A stretch of DNA of 10,423 bases from Betaproteobacteria bacterium HGW-Betaproteobacteria-8 (GTDB lineage Bacteria; Pseudomonadota; Gammaproteobacteria; Burkholderiales; Methylophilaceae): contig PHCD01000065.1 of NCBI GenBank assembly GCA_002842135.1, forward strand, positions 1-10,423. Direction: 5' to 3'. The notes under the pieces are model-generated. The model worked only from the letters and a program-made list of their open reading frames with translations. It was not told the DNA's origin and searched no databases. A program made the translations under genes and the position numbers. Shown here in pieces: positions 1 to 5,487 of this stretch; positions within the stretch are counted from its first letter, which is position 1, and every line of letters starts with the position of its first letter.

Positions 1-89
1 GCAGGTGCAGGTGCAGGTGCAGGTGCAGGTGCAGGTGCAGGTGCAGGTGCAGGTGCAGGTGCAGGTGCAGGTGCAGGTGCAGGTGCAGG
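1..89. repeat. Perfect hexanucleotide tandem repeat (GCAGGT)n within bamE
   Basis: Fourteen perfect copies of GCAGGT occupy 1-84, followed by five bases of a fifteenth at 85-89. The tract continues to the window edge, so its full length is unknown. Read on the minus strand it is in frame with bamE and encodes alternating Pro and Ala (residues 237-265). A six-base unit keeps the reading frame, so copy-number change would alter tail length without disrupting the gene. Confidence 0.97.
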
Positions 90-797
90 ATCGGACTTAG
101 CTGCTGCCTCAGCAGTTCCCGTTTCAGGCGCTGAATCTGTCAATGGCGCCGCTTTAATCGGCGCACTCTCCACAGGAATAATTTCCACATCAGACGGCTT
201 ATCAACAACTGCAGGCTTGGCAACTGCAGGTTTAGCATTAGCTGGTGGCACCTGTGCTGGAGCTGTTGCAGGAGGCTCTGCAGTTGCCGGCGCCTTTGCC
301 GCCGCAGGAACCGGCGCTACCGCAGGCTGTTCGTCCGCCTTCTTTTCCTCTTCGTCAGATTTCCAGAACTTGAGTTTTTCGACCAGGCCCTTCTCTTCTT
401 TTTTGCTTCCCGTCTTGCTCAGCGACTCCGGCGTTGTTGCCGGGGTTGCCAAATCCTGCTGACCGGTGCCTGCAGGAATCACATCGCCACGCACGCGAGC
501 CAGAGCTTCATTCTCAAACTCCAGGATCACGCGACGCTGTTCAATAATCTTGCCTTGCTGACGCATCTGGTAGAAATAATCCCAGCGGTTACTGTGGAAA
601 CTGTCCTGAATCAGCGGCGTACCCATAATGAATCGCACCTGGGACTTGGTCATCCCCGGACGAAGTTGCATCATCATTTTGGACGTCACGACATTACCCT
701 GCTGGATATCCATCCGATAGGGTTTGAAAGAGGGTAAAGCCGAACTGCAGGATGCACACAGAAGTGCGAATAAAATGATGATGTGGCGCATTACCAT
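1..797 (-). CDS. bamE: Outer membrane assembly lipoprotein BamE (SmpA/OmlA), 3' end beyond window
   Basis: BamE is the small lipoprotein subunit of the BAM complex, which inserts beta-barrel proteins into the outer membrane. Read leftward from ATG at 797, 265 residues are open to the window edge with no stop. Residues 1-17 are a short lipoprotein signal; Cys17 is the likely lipidated residue, although position -3 of the lipobox is an unusual Cys (Cys-Ala-Ser-Cys). Residues about 27-107 form the BamE domain, with PYRMDIQQGNVV, LRPGMTKSQVRFIMGTP and RWDYFY motifs. After residue 107 comes a charged lysine/glutamate patch (about 131-156), then a Pro/Ala-rich tail ending in strict Pro-Ala dipeptides from 237 on. 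The E. coli protein is about 113 residues, so this extension is long. A second ATG at 791 is an equally possible start; neither has a clear ribosome binding site. The gene is divergent from fur. Confidence 0.93.
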   Translation of the reverse strand, partial: MVMRHIIILFALLCASCSSALPSFKPYRMDIQQGNVVTSKMMMQLRPGMTKSQVRFIMGTPLIQDSFHSNRWDYFYQMRQQGKIIEQRRVILEFENEALARVRGDVIPAGTGQQDLATPATTPESLSKTGSKKEEKGLVEKLKFWKSDEEEKKADEQPAVAPVPAAAKAPATAEPPATAPAQVPPANAKPAVAKPAVVDKPSDVEIIPVESAPIKAAPLTDSAPETGTAEAAAKSDPAPAPAPAPAPAPAPAPAPAPAPAPAPAP

Positions 798-824
798 GAC
801 TTTGGTTGGAAATGGCGCTAATAT
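796..824 (+). promoter_or_regulatory. Possible fur promoter
   Basis: ATGACT (796-801) and TAATAT (819-824) are separated by 17 bases, each matching four of six consensus positions for a sigma-70 -35 and -10 box. The -10 overlaps the candidate bamE -10 on the other strand, and the -35 overlaps the first bamE codon. No clear Fur box was seen, so autoregulation is not supported by sequence. Confidence 0.3.
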
Positions 825-848
825 ACCACGACACTGACTTACCCTAAA
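820..848 (-). promoter_or_regulatory. Possible bamE promoter
   Basis: On the minus strand TATATT (820-825) resembles a sigma-70 -10 box. A poor -35 candidate, TTTAGG, lies 17 bases upstream (843-848). It sits 23-28 bases from the bamE start. The -35 match is weak, so this is tentative. Confidence 0.3.
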
Positions 849-867
849 CAGCCACCCTGAAAGTGAC

Positions 868-873
868 AGGTGA
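868..873 (+). promoter_or_regulatory. fur ribosome binding site
   Basis: AGGTGA, five bases before ATG 879. It overlaps the alternative in-frame GTG at 870 and so argues against that upstream start. Confidence 0.7.
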
Positions 874-878
874 CGACC

Positions 879-1304
879 ATGCGCGAACCCGAAGAATTAA
901 AAAATGCAGGCCTCAAGGCCACTTTACCCAGACTCAAAGTACTCAGCCTGTTTGAAAACAGCAAGGAGCGCCATCTTTCTGCAGAAGATGTTTACAAGAT
1001 ATTGCTGACGACCGGTGAGGATGTCGGCCTTGCTACCGTTTACCGGGTGCTAACCCAGTTTGAGCAGGCAGGGTTATTGGTACGCCACCACTTCGAAAGC
1101 GGCAAGGCCGTGTTTGAACTGAATCAGGGCGGTCATCACGACCACATCGTCTGCCTGCAGTGCGGTCGCGTAGAAGAGTTCTGCGATGAGGAAATTGAAA
1201 AACGCCAGAAAGTAGCGGCTGAATCTCGTGGTTTCAAGATACACGAGCATTCACTCTACATCTATGCAGACTGCACCAAAGATCCCTGCCCATACAAATC
1301 CTGA
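879..1304 (+). CDS. fur: Ferric uptake regulator Fur
   Basis: Fur is a cytoplasmic dimeric repressor that binds DNA when loaded with Fe(II) and controls iron uptake and storage genes. The 141-residue product has the winged-helix DNA-binding domain at about 1-80, with the family-typical N-terminal KNAGLKATLPRLK and the recognition-helix region GLATVYRVLTQFEQAGL (50-66). The metal-binding/dimerisation domain follows, with HHDHIVCLQCG at 86-96 supplying histidine ligands and the Cys92/Cys95 zinc pair. A second cysteine pair, Cys132 and Cys137, lies near the C terminus as in structural-zinc Fur proteins. The frame is open from a GTG at 870, but AGGTGA at 868-873 sits 5 bases before the ATG at 879, so I chose 879. 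It is divergent from bamE and convergent with recN. Confidence 0.96.
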   Translation: MREPEELKNAGLKATLPRLKVLSLFENSKERHLSAEDVYKILLTTGEDVGLATVYRVLTQFEQAGLLVRHHFESGKAVFELNQGGHHDHIVCLQCGRVEEFCDEEIEKRQKVAAESRGFKIHEHSLYIYADCTKDPCPYKS

Positions 1305-1352
1305 ATATTTCGCCGTTGTGCCAGATTTAGCCCAGATTAACCCAGAAATTAG

Positions 1353-1394
1353 CCAGGCAAGCTGGGTAAACTTTGCCAACCTGGATCAGTTTTT
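1353..1394 (+). terminator. Possible fur terminator in the fur/recN convergent gap
   Basis: CCAGG (1353-1357) can pair with CCTGG (1379-1383), or GGCAA (1356-1360) with TTGCC (1373-1377). Five Ts follow at 1390-1394 after a short spacer. The stem is imperfect and the T-run is not directly adjacent, so this is only a modest intrinsic-terminator candidate. It lies where two convergent genes, fur and recN, both need to stop. Confidence 0.35.
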
Positions 1395-1418
1395 GCTAAT
1401 ATAGGTCAGCTTTGCAGG

Positions 1419-3071
1419 TTAAAAACCCAGCATTTCTTTTGCATGCTGGCGCGTGGTCTCGGTAATCTCGACACCGCCCAACATGCGCGCAATCTCATCA
1501 ATACGTTCGGATTTGTCCAGCACCTCGATACTGCTCAGGGTCTGACCGCCTGTAACCGATTTACTGACGCGCAGGTGGCCAGCGCCTTGCGCAGCTACCT
1601 GCGGCAGATGCGTAATAACCAGCACCTGCCGTTTCACGCCAAGCGCCTTTAACAACTGGCCAACGATTTCCGCTACGCCACCCCCAATACCGACATCCAC
1701 CTCATCGAAAATCATGGTCGGGATATCGCCCTGCTGCGCCGTAACCACACGGATCGCCAGGCTGATTCTCGATAATTCGCCACCCGATGCGACCTTGGCC
1801 AAGGGCCTTGGCGGCACACCGGCATGACCAGCTACCAGAAACTCCACCTGCTCCAGGCCTGATGCAGCAGCAACCTGGGATTCGAGAGAAACGCTGAAAC
1901 TGCCGCCAACCAGTGCCAGCGCCTGCATTCTTGCCGTAATTTCCTTGCCCAGTGCCGTCGCCGCCTGTTTGCGGCCAGTGCTCAACTGCCCGGCAGCCGC
2001 ATCATAAGCCTGCCTGGCTTCTGCTTCCTGTTTTTGCAGTGCGCCATCATCCCCAATGCCTTCAAGCTCGGCAATTCGCTGCTGCCAGCCCTGCAACAAG
2101 GGCGGCAACTCCTCCGGCCGCACCCGGTACTTCCGGCCAGCAGCATGTATAGCCTGGATTCTCGAGTCCACCTCGTTCAAGCGTTCCGGGTCCAGGTCCG
2201 TACGTTGTAAATACCGATTGAGGAACCGATCGCTTTCCTCCAGCTGAATAACGGCGGAATCGACCGTATCCAGTGCTTCCTGCAGGCTGTTATCGAATTC
2301 AACCATCGCCTGCAGCTTGTGTTGGATACTCGACAACTGCACCAGTGCAGCAAATTCCGATTCACTCAACAACTCCCTGCAAACCTCGCCATCTGTCAGC
2401 AAGCTGGCAGCATGCGACAAGCGGTGATGCTCCTGCTGCAACTCCTCCCACTCTTCGGCGGTAACGCCGAGCTGCTCCAACTCGCGCGCCTGGTCACGCA
2501 ATTCGGCCAGTTCATCTGCATAAGTCTGGGCGTTCTGTTCCATCTCCACGCGTTTCTGGTGCAGCGCATGCCACACACGGTAACGTTCTGCGACTTCGCC
2601 GGCCAATTCCGTCAGGCCGGCGTAGCTGTCCAGTACCTGACGCTGATAATTCTGTTTTAACAGGGAGTGATGTGCATGCTGGCTGTAGATATCGACGAGA
2701 AAATCACCTGCTTCGCGCAGTTGCTGGATATTGGCGGGCATGCCATTGATGAAAGCACGTGAGCGGCCATCTGCATAAATGATGCGGCGCAAAATCAAAT
2801 TCCCGTCTTCAGCCTGCAATTCGCTTTCCTGCAACCAATCTTGCAAGTCAGGCAAGGCGTCAATCTCGAAACTGGCAACGATCTCGGCACGCTCACACCC
2901 GGCACGCGTAATACCCCCTTCGCCTCTGGCGCCCAGCGCCAGCGAGAGCGCATCGATCAGTATGGATTTGCCCGCACCGGTTTCACCGGTCAGTACGGTA
3001 AATCCTTTTGAAAACTCGAGATCGAGCTTATCGACAATGACAAAGTCACGGATGGAGAGCGTTTGCAGCAT
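1419..3071 (-). CDS. recN: DNA repair protein RecN
   Basis: RecN is an SMC-like ATPase acting in recombinational repair of double-strand breaks. The 550 residues match the usual family size. The N-terminal ATPase half carries Walker A GETGAGKS at 29-36. The middle, roughly 150-400, is rich in Glu, Gln and Leu, as expected for a coiled-coil arm. The C-terminal half has the ABC signature SGGELSR from 429, Walker B ending IFDEVD (Asp456, Glu457) and the switch histidine in THLPQVA (His488). All ATPase motifs are intact. The start at 3071 is the family-typical MLQTLSIRDF. It lies 18 bases after the nadK stop, with only a weak A-rich ribosome binding site, so it is probably co-transcribed with nadK. 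No LexA box was identified. Confidence 0.97.
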   Translation of the reverse strand: MLQTLSIRDFVIVDKLDLEFSKGFTVLTGETGAGKSILIDALSLALGARGEGGITRAGCERAEIVASFEIDALPDLQDWLQESELQAEDGNLILRRIIYADGRSRAFINGMPANIQQLREAGDFLVDIYSQHAHHSLLKQNYQRQVLDSYAGLTELAGEVAERYRVWHALHQKRVEMEQNAQTYADELAELRDQARELEQLGVTAEEWEELQQEHHRLSHAASLLTDGEVCRELLSESEFAALVQLSSIQHKLQAMVEFDNSLQEALDTVDSAVIQLEESDRFLNRYLQRTDLDPERLNEVDSRIQAIHAAGRKYRVRPEELPPLLQGWQQRIAELEGIGDDGALQKQEAEARQAYDAAAGQLSTGRKQAATALGKEITARMQALALVGGSFSVSLESQVAAASGLEQVEFLVAGHAGVPPRPLAKVASGGELSRISLAIRVVTAQQGDIPTMIFDEVDVGIGGGVAEIVGQLLKALGVKRQVLVITHLPQVAAQGAGHLRVSKSVTGGQTLSSIEVLDKSERIDEIARMLGGVEITETTRQHAKEMLGF

Positions 3072-3089
3072 ACTTGTTTTTCGTTCTGG

Positions 3090-3953
3090 TTAACCCCAGT
3101 TCAGTTTTTCCCGCAGCATGGCGAAGTGGCTGTGACCACGTGGATGCAACAACGTAATGGTTTCTTTGGCACGTCCGATGATCATTTTGTCACCCTCCAG
3201 CAACGAGGAATGCAACTGTCCATCAAAATTTACGCAAGCATCTTCAGCATGCATCAGCGTCACCTCGACGCGACTCGCACTATTAATGGCAATCGGACGA
3301 TTACTCAGGGTATGCGCGCAGATCGGCACCAGCGCAATGGCATCGAGGGTGGGGTGCAGGATGGGACCGCCCGCCGACAGGGAATATGCGGTCGTACCCG
3401 TAGGCGTTGAAACGATCAGGCCGTCGGAGCGCTGCCTGTGAACGAATTGCCCATTGATATACACTTCCAGCTCGATCAGCTTGGCGGCGCCATTCTTGTT
3501 AATGACCACGTCGTTCAGCGCATAGCCTTTGGTAATCAATTGCCCGTCCCGCTGCAAAGAAGCGGTCAGCAACATACGATCCTCTTTATCGAACTCACCG
3601 GCCAGTATCTGTGTAATCCCCTCCAGCATGTTTTCTGCTTCCAGGTCCGTCAGGAAACCGAAGCGACCGCGATTGACGCCGATCAATGGAATATCGTAGT
3701 CGACAAAAGAGCGTGCTGCCGTCAGCATGGTGCCATCGCCCCCCAGCACAATCGCCAGATCCACATCCTGCCCGATGTTATCAATCGGCGCGACGGCATA
3801 ACCGCTCAACATTGACTGCTGTGCGGTGATCTCCTCAATGACGACACCCAGCCCCTGCTCAGACAAAAAACGCGCCAGAACACCGATATGTTCACTGGTT
3901 TCGGCATTCATGAATTTGCCGATCAATGCGATATTCTTGAATATACTTTTCAT
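3090..3953 (-). CDS. nadK: NAD kinase
   Basis: ATP (or polyphosphate)-dependent NAD kinase phosphorylates NAD to NADP in the cytoplasm. From ATG 3953 the product is 287 residues, close to the family norm, and begins MKSIFKNIALIGKF, aligning with the start of E. coli NadK. The frame is open nine codons further upstream to ATG 3980; neither start has a good ribosome binding site, so the choice rests on homology. Visible motifs are LGGDGTM (about 70-76, the catalytic Asp/nucleotide motif), GVNRGRFGFLTDL, NDVVI, and SDGLIVSTPTGTTAYSLSAGGPI in the C-terminal half, which binds the NAD substrate. It is the first gene of a leftward unit with recN and is divergent from hrcA. Confidence 0.96.
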   Translation of the reverse strand: MKSIFKNIALIGKFMNAETSEHIGVLARFLSEQGLGVVIEEITAQQSMLSGYAVAPIDNIGQDVDLAIVLGGDGTMLTAARSFVDYDIPLIGVNRGRFGFLTDLEAENMLEGITQILAGEFDKEDRMLLTASLQRDGQLITKGYALNDVVINKNGAAKLIELEVYINGQFVHRQRSDGLIVSTPTGTTAYSLSAGGPILHPTLDAIALVPICAHTLSNRPIAINSASRVEVTLMHAEDACVNFDGQLHSSLLEGDKMIIGRAKETITLLHPRGHSHFAMLREKLNWG

Positions 3954-4025
3954 CGCTGGCATTAAATCATAGATGCGCATGGCGGCATAGGTGTAGCAAC
4001 GACTGACCCAGTTATCTGCAGACTT

Positions 4026-4072
4026 CTGGCAACCACTTTGCCAGCTTGCGATATCGGCAATAGTGGCCGATA
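4026..4072. repeat. Two adjacent inverted repeats in the nadK/hrcA divergent region
   Basis: CTGGCAA (4026-4032) and TTGCCAG (4038-4044) form a perfect 7-bp inverted repeat with a 5-base spacer. TATCGGC (4052-4058) and GCCGATA (4066-4072) form a second 7-bp inverted repeat with a 7-base spacer. Their centres are about 27 bases apart, close to two and a half helical turns. They may be operator half-sites or short hairpins. Neither resembles the HrcA operator CIRCE (TTAGCACTC-N9-GAGTGCTAA). The function is unknown. Confidence 0.5.
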
Positions 4073-4130
4073 ATTTGCCTTGATTCCGGGGTGAATTTTC
4101 TTCATTGATAGCTAGTCAAAAAAGGTGCTG

Positions 4131-4154
4131 ATGGCGCCATCCTATGTTAGATAA
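4131..4154 (+). CDS. Possible 7-codon leader peptide overlapping the hrcA start
   Basis: ATG at 4131 opens the short frame MAPSYVR, ending in TAA at 4152-4154. AAGG at 4122-4125 lies 5 bases before this ATG, an ideal distance, whereas it is 18 bases from the hrcA ATG at 4144, which has no ribosome binding site of its own. The leader stop falls just inside hrcA, so terminating ribosomes could restart at 4144. ATGGCGCCAT at 4131-4140 is also a perfect palindrome covering the leader start. The open frame is visible; its translation is inferred. Confidence 0.3.
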   Translation: MAPSYVR

Positions 4155-5163
4155 ACGGGCACAAATTCTTTTAAAGACTCTGGTTGAACATTACATCAGT
4201 GATGGACAGCCTGTAGGCTCGCGCACCCTTTCCAAATGTTCTGGCCTGGATCTCAGCCCGGCGACCATTCGCAACGTCATGTCAGACCTAGAGGAACTGG
4301 GCTTCATTACCAGTCCGCATACCTCGGCAGGGCGCATCCCGACCCAGCGCGGTTACCGCTTTTTCGTCGACAGCCTGCTGACCATACAGCCTATGGAAAG
4401 CAAGGAGATCAAACGCCTGGCCTCGGAACTCTCATCCCCGGACCCGCAGGAACTGATCTCGGTCACCGCCAGCATGCTTTCCAACCTGACGCAGTTCGCA
4501 GGCCTGGTCATGATCCCCAAGCGCAAAAGTATTGCTTTCCGCCATATTGAATTCATGCCGCTGTCGGAACGGCGCATCCTGGTGATCATCGTCACCACCG
4601 ACGGCAATGTACAAAACCGCATCATCATGGCGGACAAACCCTACACCGCCTCCGAACTGACCCAGGCGAGCAATTTCTTCAACCACCACTACACCGGCCT
4701 CACGTTTGAACAGGCACAACTCAAGCTGCACGAAGAGTTGAAGCAGATGCAGTCCGACATGACTCGCCTGATGTCAGCCGCACTGGAAGCCAGCAACAAG
4801 GCATTGCATGAGGATAAGGATGGTGTGGTGATTTCAGGTGAACATAACCTGCTGCAGGTGGATGAACTCTCGACCAATGTCAGCTCACTGCGCAAGCTGT
4901 TTGAAGTGTTCGAACGCCGCACCCAGCTTATGCAGCTGATGGACAACAGCCAGCGTGCAGAGGGCATCCAGATATTCATCGGCGGCGAATCAGGCTACCT
5001 GCCACTTGATGAGTGCAGCATGGTCACCGCACCATATGAAGCCCGCGGTCAGGTCATCGGCACATTGGGCGTCATAGGCCCGACACGCATGGCCTATGAG
5101 CGCATCATTCCTATTGTAGATATCACGGCCAAGCTTCTCTCTAACGCGCTTTCCAATAATTAG
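4144..5163 (+). CDS. hrcA: Heat-inducible transcription repressor HrcA
   Basis: HrcA represses class I heat-shock genes (groE and dnaK operons) by binding CIRCE operators, with activity tuned by GroEL. The 339-residue product begins MLDKRAQILLKTLVEHYI, as family members do. Its N-terminal winged helix (about 1-75) includes GQPVGSRTLSK, LSPATIRNVMSDLEELGFI and SPHTSAGRIPTQRGYRFFVD. A GAF-like regulatory/dimerisation domain fills the rest, with ERRILVIIVTTDGNVQNRII (142-161) and the conserved C-terminal IFIGGESGYLPLDECSMV and GTLGVIGPTRMAYERIIPIVD blocks. In-frame reading upstream hits TGA at 4129, so 4144 is the first available ATG. No CIRCE is visible upstream, so autoregulation through CIRCE is not supported here. 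It is divergent from nadK and followed by the structured region and hemH. Confidence 0.97.
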   Translation: MLDKRAQILLKTLVEHYISDGQPVGSRTLSKCSGLDLSPATIRNVMSDLEELGFITSPHTSAGRIPTQRGYRFFVDSLLTIQPMESKEIKRLASELSSPDPQELISVTASMLSNLTQFAGLVMIPKRKSIAFRHIEFMPLSERRILVIIVTTDGNVQNRIIMADKPYTASELTQASNFFNHHYTGLTFEQAQLKLHEELKQMQSDMTRLMSAALEASNKALHEDKDGVVISGEHNLLQVDELSTNVSSLRKLFEVFERRTQLMQLMDNSQRAEGIQIFIGGESGYLPLDECSMVTAPYEARGQVIGTLGVIGPTRMAYERIIPIVDITAKLLSNALSNN

Positions 5164-5170
5164 GAAAGCG
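5147..5170 (+). terminator. Hairpin at the hrcA stop codon
   Basis: CGCTTTCC (5147-5154) and GGAAAGCG (5163-5170) form a perfect 8-bp stem with an 8-base AT-rich loop that contains part of the hrcA TAG stop. It is followed by TTCATT rather than a true T-run, so termination may be inefficient. It sits immediately before the structured region that starts near 5180. Confidence 0.5.
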
Positions 5171-5178
5171 TTCATTAA

Positions 5179-5425
5179 ATGAGTGAGCGGGATGAAGTGC
5201 AATCGCAGGGGTTGTGTCCGTCAAGACGGCTGCCAAGGCAGCTCGGCTTGACGCCACAAGGCGTACGGAACGCAGTAGCCGAGAAAACAAACGAAGTGTT
5301 TCGGCGTAGGCTAACCTGCGATAGCAGGTTAAGCGCAGCGGCCGGAGTCATAGTATGTGCGATACAGCGAGGTTACGACAACGAAGTTGCAGTGGAGACT
5401 AACCTTCAGGTTATGTCGGAGCTAA
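5179..5425 (+). ncRNA. Candidate structured non-coding RNA, possibly HEARO/omega-RNA-like
   Basis: This 250-base stretch between hrcA and hemH is packed with short perfect stems. CGTCAAG (5219-5225) pairs with CTTGACG (5247-5253) around an inner GCTGC/GCAGC hairpin (5229-5242). ACGCC/GGCGT (5251-5264) forms an alternative hairpin. GCCGA/TCGGC spans 5278-5305. A 10-bp stem with a GATA loop lies at 5310-5334, and an 8-bp stem with a TTCA loop at 5397-5417; both have one unpaired base at the same place. The left edge, ATGAGTGA followed by GCGGGATGAAGTGC, and the GCCGAGAAAACA segment recall HEARO RNAs, the class later recognised as guide (omega) RNAs of IscB nucleases. That resemblance is from memory. 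No IscB-like gene lies in the window. A remnant of some other mobile element is possible. The strand is inferred from the HEARO reading. Confidence 0.55.
5381..5421 (+). repeat. Second copy of an internal hairpin module (first copy 5291-5347)
   Basis: Both modules read ACGAAGT, then a spacer, G-purine-CTAACCT, a loop, AGGTTA, a spacer, and CGGAG. The first has ACGAAGT at 5291 and CGGAG at 5343-5347; the second has ACGAAGT at 5381, exactly 90 bases later, and CGGAG at 5417-5421. Loop and spacer lengths differ while the paired arms are kept, as expected for duplicated RNA structure rather than duplicated coding sequence. Confidence 0.6.
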
Positions 5426-5487
5426 AAAACCGCGCAACGCAGCAATTCGCCCGCGTAGCCATGTAATTAACGTTTTCCTAGGAATCT

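Noticed and set aside
1..89. CRISPR-like or intergenic satellite repeat
   Set aside because: The unit is only six bases with no spacers and is in frame with bamE, so it is a coding microsatellite.
217..462. Ala/Gly/Ser-rich open frame on the plus strand
   Set aside because: It is antisense to the Pro/Ala-rich tail of bamE. Low-complexity composition alone explains the open frame.
798..878. Fur box controlling fur
   Set aside because: No GATAATGATAATCATTATC-like 19-base palindrome or recognisable hexamer array was seen in the gap.
5395..5421. Group I intron core (GACTA near a downstream pairing segment)
   Set aside because: GGAGACTA recalls a group I P7 strand, but no matching S segment, guanosine-binding core, or interrupted gene is present.
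5179..5466. 95-codon open frame between hrcA and hemH
   Set aside because: It has no ribosome binding site, its composition resembles no protein family I know, and it lies over dense hairpins whose arms compensate at the base-pair level. I treat it as an accidental frame over a structured RNA.
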